A stretch of DNA of 64,000 bases from the NCBI RefSeq assembly GCF_001028175.1, contig NZ_AEJF01000251.1:1-64000 (forward strand), given 5' to 3'. Each line of letters opens with the position of its first letter. Position 1 is the stretch's first letter. Shown one piece after another: positions 34,568-43,080 of this stretch. A program made the position numbers and the translations under genes. This DNA comes from Caballeronia mineralivorans PML1(12). Its GTDB lineage: Bacteria; Pseudomonadota; Gammaproteobacteria; Burkholderiales; Burkholderiaceae. A model generated the notes under the pieces. It saw nothing but the letters and a program-made list of their open reading frames with translations. It did not search any database and was not told the origin of the DNA.

Positions 34568-34921
34568 TTAGTGCTTCTCCAGCTTCACAATAGTCAGCGT
34601 GCCGTTGACATCTTCGACGCGGACTTTGACCTTGTCGCCTTCCTTGACGTGGTCAATCATCGCCGTGTCCTTGGCCTTGTATGCCATCGTCATCGCCGAC
34701 ATGCCGATGTTGGTCAGCGCACCGTGCTGCAGGGTCACCATGCCTGTCGACGGGTCTACCTTCTTAACCACTGCGTCGGTCAGTTGCGATTTGCCAGGCT
34801 TCGCGGTGCTCATGGCGCCGTTGTCCATCTTCATGCCAGCCATTTCGTCCGCAGCTATCGCGGCACCAGCGAGCGTAAGAGCGGTACAGAATACGGCGGA
34901 TACGGTAACGAACTTCTTCAT
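34568..34921 (-). CDS. cusF: Periplasmic copper-binding protein CusF (copy 1)
   Basis: 117 residues with a signal peptide ending AAIAADE. The CusF OB-fold has VVKKVDPSTGMVTLQHG and the Met/Trp-type metal region NIGMSAMTMAYKAKD. The start overlaps the stop of the truncated cusA (ATGA), as in the intact operon at 50874. It remains open although the upstream cusA is destroyed. Confidence 0.92.
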   Translation of the reverse strand: MKKFVTVSAVFCTALTLAGAAIAADEMAGMKMDNGAMSTAKPGKSQLTDAVVKKVDPSTGMVTLQHGALTNIGMSAMTMAYKAKDTAMIDHVKEGDKVKVRVEDVNGTLTIVKLEKH

Positions 34922-36240
34922 TGGCTTTCTCCAGAGTGGGATTGCGGCACGAGTGTGCCAGTGGGTACTGCGTGAGGTTGAAGCGGTTCTTCGGTTTTCA
35001 TTTTGGTGCGCGCAATCTTCCGGCGGTGCAGCAGCAACCAGGCGGCCGGGATGATCAGCATCGACGGGAGCGGTGCGGTCACCATGCCGCCAACCATTGG
35101 CGCGGCGATTCGCTGCATGACCTCCGACCCGGCGCCATGGCCGAGCATGATCGGGATGAGACCTGCCAGCACGACCGCCACTGTCATTGCCTTGGGTCTC
35201 ACGCGCAAGACGGCACCCTCGCGAATCGCATCGACGAGCGTTGCTTCGGTAAAGGGTGCACCTTCCTCGAGCCGGCGGTTGAGCGCGCCCTTCAGATACA
35301 GCAACATCACAACGCCGAATTCGGCCGCGACGCCCGAGAGCGCGATGAACCCGACAGCTGTACCGACCGACACCGCATGTCCCAGGATCCAGATCAGCGA
35401 GAAGCCTCCGACCAGCGCGAAGGGCACGGTTGACATCAGTAAAAGCGCGTCGGCTGCCGAGTTGAACGTCAGGAAGAGCAGCACGAAAATGACGACGAGC
35501 GTCACCGGAATCACGGTCCGCAATTTCGCGGCCGCGCGCTCCAGATACTCGAACTGGCCGGACCACGCGATGGAACGTGCTGTACAACAGCAAGTTGCAT
35601 TGCCTTCACGGCCGATTGCAAGTCCACATCGCGAATGTCGACGTAGACGTAGCCCGACAAGCGCGCGTTCTCGCTACGGATCATCGGTGGCCCATCAGAG
35701 ATTCTGATGGCGGCTACGTCCCCTCGCGTGATCTGCGCCCCCCGGTCGGTGACCACCGGCAACTGATGCAGATTGTCGACTGAGTCCCGGATCTCCCGTG
35801 GATAGCGAATGTTGATCGGGAAACGCTCGCGGCCTGCAATAACTTCGCCGACGTTATCGCCGCCGACCGCCGTCGACATGCCATAGCGGGCCGTACCAAC
35901 CGGTCGATATCGACGTCGATGTAGTGGCCGCCGTTCAAGCGTTCCGCTAGCGCCGACGTGACACCTGGAACGTTCTTCAAGACGGACTCGACCTGCGTGG
36001 CAATCTTGTCGATCTACCCAAGGTCTGCGCCAGAGATCTTCACCCCCACGGGTGTCTTGATACCGGTCGTGAGTATGTCCAGGCGATTGCGAATCGGTGG
36101 CACCCAGACGTTCGACAGGCCCGAGATCTTGACCCGCGCGTCGAGTTCGTCGACCAGCTTCTCGGGTGTCATGCGGAGACGCCATTCGCTGCGTGGCTTG
36201 AACTGGATGATGGTCTCGAACATCTCGAACGGCGCCGGGT
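34918..36240 (-). pseudogene. cusA: CusA (RND copper/silver pump), C-terminal remnant
   Basis: Corresponds to about residue 617 to the end of the intact CusA at 47659-50877. It begins abruptly at DPAPFEMFET right after copZ. A CAG-to-TAG change makes ISGADLG*IDKIATQ near 36013-36018. A deletion after DVDIDRL shifts frame, as does another in the AVVQHV region near 35580. From 35523 the frame reads cleanly (TVIPVTLVVIFVLLF...) to the end. Without its first 616 residues it cannot be a pump. Confidence 0.93.
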
Positions 36241-36260
36241 CGTTCACTACTACCCGGCGC
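36232..36260. repeat. Perfect inverted repeat at the copZ/cusA junction
   Basis: GCGCCGGGT (36232-36240) and ACCCGGCGC (36252-36260), 11 bases apart, straddle the copZ stop and the first base of the cusA remnant. It may be a deletion scar formed at an inverted repeat, or act as a weak transcript hairpin. Confidence 0.55.
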
Positions 36261-36450
36261 GGATAACGGCGGTGTAGCCAGCATCCGAAATGGTTGTGAC
36301 AATCACACCGGATGACACGTCGGCAGCGACGGTCACGCATTGGGCGCCGACATCCACGATGACCGAAGCTGCGGGGTCCGCTTCTCTTACGGCTTCCGTG
36401 ATTGCGCGTGCGCAATGCTGACAGGTCATATCATCGACTGACAACTGCAT
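36250..36450 (-). CDS. copZ: Copper chaperone CopZ-like (HMA domain)
   Basis: 66 residues, a single HMA fold: DDMTCQHCARAI provides the MxCxxC Cu(I) site, followed by the babbab pattern. CCTGGGAGCAAAATC precedes the ATG. It lies 78 bp after the cueR-like gene on the same strand. It would carry Cu(I) in the cytoplasm to CopA or CueR. Its stop touches the cusA remnant, so the copZ end may be a junction product. Confidence 0.87.
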   Translation of the reverse strand: MQLSVDDMTCQHCARAITEAVREADPAASVIVDVGAQCVTVAADVSSGVIVTTISDAGYTAVIRAG

Positions 36451-36528
36451 GATTTTGCTCCCAGGTCTTGCGTGACTGAGCGGGCCTCGTTACAAGCCGG
36501 TACCGTCAATGTTCGAGACAAACAATAT

Positions 36529-36987
36529 TCACTCTGCTGGGCTTTGACCGCACGAAGGTGTTTCTGCTTTTGCATCGACGCGGTGGACGCTATCCGTCTC
36601 CAGACCTTGTATGCCCTGCAATATCACGCAATCCGAACTAGTGTCGCCTGTGCATCGCTGTACGAGTTGATTGAGCGAATTTCGCATGGACGTCAATTCA
36701 GCTATCTGGGCGTTCAGTTCGGCGACGTGTTTAAGTGCGACGGCCTTGACGTCGGAACTGGCCCGGCCCTCATCTCGCCGCAGAACCAGCAAATCCCGGA
36801 TGTGCTCGATGGGAAAGCCGAGCGAGCGCGTCTGCCGGATGAAGCGTATGACGTGAACGTCACTCTCCTTATAGATCCGATAGCCGCTTTCACTGCGCCC
36901 TTGCGGCTGAATCATGTCAATACTTTCGTAATACCGGATCATCTTGACCGACATGCCGCTGGCCTTGGACGCTTCTCCGATGTTCAT
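36529..36987 (-). CDS. cueR: CueR-like MerR-family copper regulator (copy 1)
   Basis: 152 residues. MNIGEASKASGMSVKMIRYY is the MerR winged helix; after the coiled coil comes RCTGDTSSDC, a C-x7-C metal loop as in CueR. AAGGAGAAGTCGC lies before the ATG and the copA remnant ends 11 bp upstream, so it is second in an operon driven by the promoter at 37392-37422. The family senses Cu(I)/Ag(I)/Au(I) and activates 19-bp-spaced promoters. Confidence 0.92.
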   Translation of the reverse strand: MNIGEASKASGMSVKMIRYYESIDMIQPQGRSESGYRIYKESDVHVIRFIRQTRSLGFPIEHIRDLLVLRRDEGRASSDVKAVALKHVAELNAQIAELTSMRNSLNQLVQRCTGDTSSDCVILQGIQGLETDSVHRVDAKAETPSCGQSPAE

Positions 36988-36998
36988 GCGACTTCTCC

Positions 36999-37362
36999 TT
37001 AATGGCTACGAGCAGGCTTGACGCCCCCGGTTGTTTCACCCCGTCGGCGCCAGCGCTTGACTACAAATTCATTGCCCACGACGCTGCCGGCTGCCATCGC
37101 CACGCGCGCGATCATGAGGTTGAGCATTCCAGGGGCGGCCAGCGGAATACTAATGACGTTATAGGCAAACGCCCCAAAAAATCTCTGGCAAATTCTGTTC
37201 CACGTGTGGCGAGACTCAAGCTCGCATGTCCAACGCAGGGGCTATTAAAAGTGCCGTCTCCAGGTACGTCACGCACGATGTGCAGCGCGTGCCCCGGATC
37301 TCTACCGTCCGATCGTGTATTTCGAGGCACTCGTCCGTATTCGATGTTCCTGCCCGACTCAT
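36999..37362 (-). pseudogene. CopA-type ATPase, internally deleted remnant
   Basis: Starts at the ATG at 37362 (GGAG upstream) with a truncated HMA domain (VEIRGTRCTSCVTYLETALL), then in another frame jumps to a P-type C-terminus (FAYNVISIPLAAPGML, ARVAMAAGSVVGNEF, VKRWRRR) and ends at TAA 36999. The whole core (A, P, N domains) is missing. Such an ATPase with an HMA domain is not the same as the live copA at 25152, which has none. Confidence 0.8.
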
Positions 37363-37391
37363 GACCGTCTCCGGAATGCGCCGTTGGATCA

Positions 37392-37422
37392 ATCGTAGAC
37401 ATTCCAATGGTGGGAATGTCAA
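37392..37422 (-). promoter_or_regulatory. CueR/MerR-type promoter before the copA remnant, cueR and copZ
   Basis: Leftward: TTGACA (37422-37417), 19-bp spacer (ATTCC...GGAAT symmetry), TACGAT (37397-37392). It is nearly the same as the promoter in front of pspA (39686-39716), sharing GGAATGTCTACGAT at the -10 end. Still intact although the first gene it serves is dead, so it probably now expresses cueR and copZ. Confidence 0.82.
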
Positions 37423-37633
37423 GACGTATTTGGATCCGTTTCCTGCCCGGTCGCTGCGGCGGCGTCAGCCGCGGCGCGCGTCGCAATGACCGCGACATCA
37501 AGCGGTCCTGGCTTTGCCACAACCAGGCGACAAAGTTGAATTCGCGCGAGGCGGTCATTCCTGACCAGCCCGGCGACAAAGACCCGAATACCGCATGCCG
37601 CCGCGCGACATGCGACGTCGCGCGATGTCGCGA

Positions 37634-38797
37634 TCAGGTGTCGCTCCAGCCACCGGAGTCGTCATTGCTACCCACGTCGATGTCGCCGCCGCCGTCGCTC
37701 CAATCGTTCTCGCCCTGGCCGAAATCAGGCCCACTGCCATTACCGCCACGACGCCAGCTTTCGCCGCCGCCGGGTACATCGCGCTCGATTACCCGATCAC
37801 GGCCAGAATTGAGCGCCTCGCCAAGCAGCATGCCGGTCAGCAGGCCGCCCAGGCCGCCGCCGAACCCGCCGCCTTGCTGCACAATGATCGGCTGTTGCTG
37901 TGACACCGGCGAGTCGGGCACTTGCGGCTGGCGGCCGAAGCGTTCGCTGGCTTCCCATGCATAAGCTGGCCCGGCCGTGCTGGCCGGCGTGGCTGCGTTC
38001 GGATCGGGACGCCCTTCCGCACGCGCCTTCAGGCCTGCCACTTGCCGTTCCAGGTCATCGAGCTGGTCCGGCAGAACAAGGTTCCTGCTGTTCGACAGCG
38101 TATCGACCCGTTCCCGCAATCGGGCTTCCGCACCTTCGACTTCTTTCTCCAGCGCCTCATGTCCAGGCACAGAGGAAAGACGGACGTCGAGCTTCAGCGA
38201 GCGCACCGCGTTCAACAGTTCAGTCGCGCGCTTGAGTTGCACACGACGATCGTCGTCGGCACGGGCATCGTCCCGTGAGCGGGCACGGCGCAACGTCCAG
38301 CGCAACACGAACGCGATCGCCGCGATCAGCAGTGCGAAGCCGATCCACAAGCCCATCCCTGGACCATGGTGCTGCGGCGCCTGCGGGATGAACGCGGTCT
38401 GTCGCTGCACGGCCGGCGTCGTCTGTCGCGCGACCGGATTGGACGTGAGGCCGGGCGTGATTGCCCCCGCGCGTTCCGCCATCCTGCGGATGCGTGCCTC
38501 GGTGCGAGCAAAGCGCGACGGATCGGTGAAATGTACCTGCGGGTCGAGCGTTCTGGCCTGCTGGATCTGTGTGAGCGCAGCCGCATAACGGCCTTCGCGA
38601 TCGAGAACCTGACCGTACAGATAATGCGCGCGCGCATCGTCCGGATGCGCCTGCAGCACTTCGGTCAGCCCGGCGTCGGCCTGCTGCCAGTTGCCCTGCT
38701 GCATCGCGGTTTCGACCTGCTGTGCGGTCGGCACAGCGAACGCCGTGCCTGACATCAGTGCCAGCGAGACAAACGCCATTGCGAGGAATTTCTTCAT
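37634..38797 (-). CDS. TPR-domain membrane protein with Gly/Ser-rich tail
   Basis: 387 residues: signal peptide ending TAFAVPT, two TPR-like helices pairs (WQQADAGLTEVLQAHPDDAR and AHYLYGQVLDREGRYAAAL), a single membrane helix (GLWIGFALLIAAIAFVLRW), a charged coiled-coil stretch (EVEGAEARLRERVDTL), and a low-complexity Gly/Asp/Ser tail with GGGFGGGLGGLL. Similar proteins accompany PspA in envelope-stress operons. It follows pspA on the same strand, about 110 bp after it. Confidence 0.8.
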   Translation of the reverse strand: MKKFLAMAFVSLALMSGTAFAVPTAQQVETAMQQGNWQQADAGLTEVLQAHPDDARAHYLYGQVLDREGRYAAALTQIQQARTLDPQVHFTDPSRFARTEARIRRMAERAGAITPGLTSNPVARQTTPAVQRQTAFIPQAPQHHGPGMGLWIGFALLIAAIAFVLRWTLRRARSRDDARADDDRRVQLKRATELLNAVRSLKLDVRLSSVPGHEALEKEVEGAEARLRERVDTLSNSRNLVLPDQLDDLERQVAGLKARAEGRPDPNAATPASTAGPAYAWEASERFGRQPQVPDSPVSQQQPIIVQQGGGFGGGLGGLLTGMLLGEALNSGRDRVIERDVPGGGESWRRGGNGSGPDFGQGENDWSDGGGDIDVGSNDDSGGWSDT

Positions 38798-38910
38798 GTT
38801 GCGGACCAGGCGGCTTGACGCCCGTCTCCATTAAAAATCGGTATCGGTCACGCGGCGCAGCGCCAGCAAATGTCCGCTGCGGCGCTGCGTGGCTCCCAGC
38901 CGGTCATAGG

Positions 38911-39591
38911 TTACTCAGCCGGCGTGTTCAACTGCTTCTTCAATGCTTCGAGCCGGTCTTCGACCGATGGTCCGCGATTCAGATCCGCGAGCTTGTCCTC
39001 AAGCGCCTTGCCGCTTTTCACGTCGGCGGAATTCAGGCGAGCATCGGAGCGCGCGTTCGACAGCGTGACCTTGTCCTCCAGCTTCTGGAAATCGCCTGTC
39101 AGATCCTTGCCGCCGAGGCCCCCTAGAATGATCGCCGCGACGTCCTTAGCCTGCGCGATTTCCTGCTTCGCCTGCAGGATGTTCGAGCGCGCATTCAGGT
39201 CGTTGCGGCGCTGGCGCATTTCGTCGATCTGGCTCTTCAGCTGACCGACTGACGGTTCGAGCGTCGCGAGTTCCTTCGCCAGCGCATCGCGCTCCGCTTC
39301 GGCCGATGTCTGGGCGCCAAGCGCTTCGCGGGCCAGTGCTTCGTTGCCGCCCTGTAGCGCGCGCTTCGCGCCGTCCTCGTATTTCTTCGCCCTGTCAGCC
39401 GCAGCGTCGTGCCTGCTTTGCTGTGTGGCGACCTGCGCCTGAATCTCGATCAGCGAGCGCTCGGCGCGGCCGATGCCGTCATCGAGTTCACGCACAATCT
39501 GGCGCGAATCGCGCGACGGGTCCTGCACGGAATCAGCCGCGTCGTTCAGGAGAACCTTGAGCGTGCGCGAAACGGTGTCAATAAGAGACAT
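38911..39591 (-). CDS. PspA/IM30 family protein
   Basis: 226 residues from the ATG at 39591 (the longer frame to 39729 includes the promoter). Almost entirely helical coiled coil: VSRTLKVLLNDAADSVQDP at the start, as in PspA/YjfJ-like proteins, then long Gln/Glu/Arg-rich helices. These proteins coat and stabilise the inner membrane. A CueR-type promoter lies about 100 bases upstream, suggesting induction by copper; this would be an unusual control for a PspA homologue. Confidence 0.87.
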   Translation of the reverse strand: MSLIDTVSRTLKVLLNDAADSVQDPSRDSRQIVRELDDGIGRAERSLIEIQAQVATQQSRHDAAADRAKKYEDGAKRALQGGNEALAREALGAQTSAEAERDALAKELATLEPSVGQLKSQIDEMRQRRNDLNARSNILQAKQEIAQAKDVAAIILGGLGGKDLTGDFQKLEDKVTLSNARSDARLNSADVKSGKALEDKLADLNRGPSVEDRLEALKKQLNTPAE

Positions 39592-39685
39592 GGAATACCT
39601 CGATAGATTGAAATTGGCGCCGAAAGACGGGGATCGTCCAGATCCTGCATGTATCAATGGATGCAAGAAATGTTCGGCTGAATTC

Positions 39686-39716
39686 ATCGTAGACATTCCA
39701 GTCATGGGAGGGTCAA
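39686..39716 (-). promoter_or_regulatory. CueR/MerR-type promoter of pspA and the TPR gene
   Basis: Leftward: TTGACC (39716-39711), 19-bp spacer with TCCC...GGAA, TACGAT (39691-39686). The right part (GGAATGTCTACGAT) is identical to the copA-remnant promoter at 37392-37422. The pspA ATG is about 95 bases downstream. Confidence 0.78.
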
Positions 39717-40219
39717 GGAATATTCGCACTCCTTCGTTACCGCATCACCGCGACGGATCCGTTCCCTGTGCCCATCAAAAAATTCCCGCAATATGGAGCG
39801 GTCAATTTCCTGTGCGACGGCCCTCACCGATCAGCACTTGCCTGTCACACCGCTCTCATCACCAGAGGCAGCATCACTGTCGCCACGCCCACCGCGAAAA
39901 AGAAGCGAATCGCTACCAGCTTGCTGCGACTCAGGAAGGAACTGGAAAAGTACTCGGGAAGCATGCACGGAAGTGCAACACGGTGCGAACAACGCGATCA
40001 CGCTGGCGATGAACGCAGCGATCACCGATCCGCACTAGAAAATGCTACTGCCCGTCTTCTTCTCCTTTGATCTATTCAGAATTGTCCGATCATTTGAACT
40101 GCAAACTAAAACAACGCGACCACCGGCATATGTCGCGCAACCCCGGTGTTGGGCGAACGCGCGCGTGCGCATTCGCCCAACCTGGCAGCTACCTGAAACT
40201 GCTACCTGGCGATACGCGA
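39717..40219. other. Intergenic region with no gene seen
   Basis: About 500 bases between the pspA promoter and the end of the small DUF2933-like gene at 40220. Open frames of 60-100 codons exist but are Arg/His/Thr-rich with no ribosome sites. No repeat or promoter was identified. Confidence 0.3.
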
Positions 40220-40447
40220 TTACGGTTGCCGATCCTGAGATGTGACGCGTGCAGGCGCGTGTTGATCGTCGTTGCCGGAGTGCATGCCTTTCATCATGAA
40301 GAACATGGACAGCGGACACAACAGGAACAGCAGGTAGGGGGCGAAGGCCAGCATCGGCACCCGGAATTGCGGCAATGCCGCGTAGGTGAGCCCCAGGACA
40401 GCCACCAACGCGACGCCCGTGACAAGCATTGTTTTCGTGCATTTCAT
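40220..40447 (-). CDS. Small membrane protein, DUF2933-like (copy 2)
   Basis: 75 residues with the same plan as 27440-27709: MKCTKTMLVTGVALVAVLG, ALPQFRVPML, CPLSMFFMMKGMHSG. AAGGAGCAACATC precedes the ATG. It is the last of a minus-strand run: cueR, family-A protein, Met-rich protein, DUF2933. Function unknown, copper-linked by context. Confidence 0.78.
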   Translation of the reverse strand: MKCTKTMLVTGVALVAVLGLTYAALPQFRVPMLAFAPYLLFLLCPLSMFFMMKGMHSGNDDQHAPARVTSQDRQP

Positions 40448-40508
40448 GATGTTGCTCCTTGATTAAAGTTCGGTTCGGTAATTGCCTGAATCAACAGGCG
40501 GTACGGTG

Positions 40509-40781
40509 TTATTTCGCGGGAGGGGTCTGAATCTTGTCGGAGTACTTGAGCATGATGTCGCCCATCGCCTTCATCATTTCCCCGTGCATCTGCATGTCGA
40601 GTTTTTCGTTTCCGGGAGGGAGGTGCCCCATCATCATTCCTTTTCCCATCATCCCGTCGCTCATCATTGAGCTTCCATGATCGGACATGCACGGTTGCGG
40701 CGAAGTGGCCGCCGTGCTCCATGTACTTGCGCTCAAAAGCGCAAGGGTCAGCGGCACAAAAGCTAAGCGTTTGGTGTTCAT
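40509..40781 (-). CDS. Met/His-rich periplasmic protein
   Basis: 90 residues with a signal peptide ending WSTAATS. The mature part is Met-rich: SDHGSSMMSDGMMGKGMMMG, then LDMQMHGEMMKAMGDIMLKY. AAAGGAATCGAT precedes the ATG. Met and His clusters of this kind bind Cu(I)/Ag(I) in the periplasm. No named family recognised. Confidence 0.78.
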   Translation of the reverse strand: MNTKRLAFVPLTLALLSASTWSTAATSPQPCMSDHGSSMMSDGMMGKGMMMGHLPPGNEKLDMQMHGEMMKAMGDIMLKYSDKIQTPPAK

Positions 40782-40962
40782 ATCGATTCCTTTGTCGGTC
40801 CCGAAATTGGGAGTTGAGACCTGTCTATTCGAGTTCCTGAAGCGTCGTGCAAAATCTCTTGACGCAATCTGCCGGGGCAGATCATCGACGTGCTGGCGCG
40901 AAACCGTGCCTGCACGCTGATTCAGCGCACGTATGGTCTGATGCGTCAGTGCTGGCGGGGTG

Positions 40963-41334
40963 TTACAGAACTTGCGGGGGACGCTGCGGAAGGTCAGGAA
41001 TGAACTGCGGAAACGCAGTGGCATCGACTGACGCGTAGACCGGTGTAGCGGATGCCGCGACGAGCGCGACCGGATGGGACGGTGTCGCCGCAGGTGTGCA
41101 GGCAAGGCTGCCGATGCTGTCGTGGCAATCGGCTTGATGCGTGGTCGATGCAGTGGTTGCCAGGTGGGCTGCGCGTGCTGAGGCAATCGTATGCGGAACT
41201 GTCGAATGCGGCGCCGTATGCGATCCGGTCATGGCCGATGAAACCTGCGGGCAAATCAATGCTTGCGTGGCGAACCCTGTCAAAGGCAGCCACGCAATCA
41301 AGAAGCACAGGAAGAATTTAACGGCGCGTTTCAC
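40963..41334 (-). CDS. Small secreted protein, family A (copy 2)
   Basis: 123 residues from a GTG at 41334. Signal sequence FFLCFLIAWLPLTGFATQA, a His/Thr/Ala/Ser-rich middle with two cysteines (HQADCHDSIGSLAC), and the C-terminal QFIPDLPQRPPQVL. Both ends match the protein at 30681-31043. The start has only a weak ribosome site. It follows the cueR-like gene at 41397 by 62 bp. Confidence 0.73.
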   Translation of the reverse strand: MKRAVKFFLCFLIAWLPLTGFATQALICPQVSSAMTGSHTAPHSTVPHTIASARAAHLATTASTTHQADCHDSIGSLACTPAATPSHPVALVAASATPVYASVDATAFPQFIPDLPQRPPQVL

Positions 41335-41396
41335 GGGATGACGGGACCACTGGAAAATGCAGTTCAGTTAGAAATACGTTTATTCACAGATCTGGA

Positions 41397-41849
41397 TCAT
41401 GAGGCGATCGTCGCAGGGTGGGACACCTTGCTCCCTTTGTGATCAAAACTTTGCCGTACATTGGGTTCGCTCATTCCGTCCAATATAGGGCAACACGGTC
41501 GTTCGTCACCCACGCAATGCTGTGCGAGATGGGCGAGCGTGTCGCGCATCTCCATCAGTTCCGCAATGCGGGTGTTCAACTCATCGAGATGATGCGTAGC
41601 GACCACCTTCACTTCGGCGCTGGCGCGGCCTTGATCCTGCCATAACGACAGCAGTTCTCTAATCTGCTCGATGGGGAATCCCAAAATGCGGGCTTGCCGG
41701 ATGAAGCTCAACACGTGGACGTCGTTGTTGCTATAGATCCGGTAACCACTATCTGACCGGTCAGCGGCTTCCACCAGACCGATGCTCTCGTAATAACGGA
41801 TCATTTTGGCCGTGACGCCCGAAGCGCTCGCCGCTTGTCCAATGTTCAT
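41397..41849 (-). CDS. cueR: CueR-like MerR-family copper regulator (copy 2)
   Basis: 150 residues from the ATG at 41849 (GAGGTGTGAG upstream). MNIGQAASASGVTAKMIRYY and a metal loop HCVGDERPCC (Cys spacing 6/7). First gene of a four-gene minus-strand run and preceded by its own MerR-type promoter at 41991-42021, so autoregulation is likely. Confidence 0.92.
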   Translation of the reverse strand: MNIGQAASASGVTAKMIRYYESIGLVEAADRSDSGYRIYSNNDVHVLSFIRQARILGFPIEQIRELLSLWQDQGRASAEVKVVATHHLDELNTRIAELMEMRDTLAHLAQHCVGDERPCCPILDGMSEPNVRQSFDHKGSKVSHPATIAS

Positions 41850-41990
41850 CTCACACCTCATACGTTAATCACAACAGTTCTACGAAGACTATGGCAGGGC
41901 GTGTCAGAGCGCTGCACTCCATGTTCCGGGCAGGAGCCACGACAAACCCACAGCACCCAATTCCGTTCGTTGACTTCCAGCCACGCCTTC

Positions 41991-42021
41991 ACTCTGAACC
42001 CTCCGGTTGAGGGAGTGTCAA
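41991..42021 (-). promoter_or_regulatory. MerR-type promoter of the cueR (41397) operon
   Basis: Leftward: TTGACA (42021-42016), 19-bp spacer carrying CTCCC...GGAGG symmetry, CAGAGT (41996-41991). Back to back, 45 bp away, is the rightward promoter at 42067. Confidence 0.7.
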
Positions 42022-42066
42022 GATTTTCTTCGAGGCTCAGGCGTAAAAAAAATTTATCGGATCCTC

Positions 42067-42097
42067 TTGACTCTCCAATCGTGGGAGTGTCCACACT
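42067..42097 (+). promoter_or_regulatory. MerR-type promoter before the family-B gene (42377)
   Basis: TTGACT (42067-42072), 19-bp spacer (CTCC...GGGAG symmetry), CACACT (42092-42097), reading rightward. Close to the promoter in front of the paralogous gene at 51391 (TTGACTCTCC...). Confidence 0.72.
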
Positions 42098-42216
42098 TCA
42101 TTCCATGGTCAGAAAACGCACGGCGTAGTACTGCGACCCGAGCCCCACTTTTGGTGAGCGGTCCGAATGACAAAACCGGCGTCGATCGAGCAAGCCAACC
42201 AGTAAAGGCGAAAAAC

Positions 42217-42369
42217 ATGCGGCGCATAACGACAGCGAAGGTAGCGGCAGCACAGCCGGAGTGCCGGTCGAACGGCTCGACCGCGCATGCCGCAAGCGAG
42301 TTTGGGCAGGCAGCGTTGCTGCTCGCCGACGCGCAGTGCGTTTCGCACAACGTCCACCAATCGGTCTGA
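42217..42369 (+). CDS. Possible leader ORF upstream of family-B gene (50 aa)
   Basis: A 50-codon frame from ATG 42217 with AAAGGCGAAAAAC ahead, ending 7 bases before the ATG of the 129-residue gene, which itself lacks a ribosome site. It may couple translation of that gene. The product (MRRITTAKVAAAQPECRSNG...) is not recognised. Coding status uncertain. Confidence 0.4.
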   Translation: MRRITTAKVAAAQPECRSNGSTAHAASEFGQAALLLADAQCVSHNVHQSV

Positions 42370-42376
42370 CGCGATC

Positions 42377-42766
42377 ATGCGCCGCGAAGCCAAACGTACG
42401 CTGACCGTTATCACGCTCCTCGTCGCGCTGTTTTTCAGCCAGCTGTGGGTGGCAGCGTACGCTTGCACAACGACGCAAGTGTTCCCCTCGACAGCGGCCA
42501 CCGCAACGACCGCGGTCTTCAATGGCCATGGCGACATGCAGGATCACCACGTTGCCGCCGTCTGTCAGGCGCACTGCGATAACTCGGCGCAGCCTGATCA
42601 CAGCCACCAACCCGCTCCGTCGCCGCTCGTCTGGATACCTTTGATCTGGGGTGCATCGACGATCCCTGCATTGGCGATTCAACCGCGCTCGCCAACCCGG
42701 CCCGAGCCCATTCTGCGTTCCGCCTCTCCCCCTCCTCGCATTCTGTTCCAGGTCTTTCGCATCTGA
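42377..42766 (+). CDS. Small secreted protein, family B (copy 1)
   Basis: 129 residues: MRREAKRTLTVITLLVALFF then QLWVAAYACTTT (signal), AVCQAHCDNSAQPDHSHQ (Cys/His pair), and the C-terminus SPPPRILFQVFRI. The gene at 51391 has the same length (129) and the same landmarks. Both have MerR-type promoters. Probably exported and metal-related; no family named. Confidence 0.75.
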   Translation: MRREAKRTLTVITLLVALFFSQLWVAAYACTTTQVFPSTAATATTAVFNGHGDMQDHHVAAVCQAHCDNSAQPDHSHQPAPSPLVWIPLIWGASTIPALAIQPRSPTRPEPILRSASPPPRILFQVFRI

Positions 42767-43080
42767 TCTCTAGCGACTGACACCGGCCGTGCCTGGCGAA
42801 AGCTGGCGCTCGATCCGGCTCGTTCGCGAAATGGTTTTCCTGCTTGTCCCAACGTCTGCTCGCTGCGTGCGAGAGGCGAGTCTATCGCTGCCTCCCAGGC
42901 ATCGAATAGTCGCGAATCTAGATCAAGCACAAACGTTTCGCACTTCTAGTAAATCTTAATTGAGTCGCCTGGCTCCGAGTAGTGGACAAGCCCGTCCATG
43001 CTTTGACGCTACGGTAATTTTTTCACCGATGCGGATCACTTGAAATACGCATTGCGATATTTCTCATCAAGGAAACAATC
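42767..43080. other. Intergenic region before the DUF4148 cluster
   Basis: About 310 bases with no supported gene. No MerR-type promoter was found here, so the three DUF4148 genes that follow may be driven by an ordinary promoter not identifiable by eye. Confidence 0.3.
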
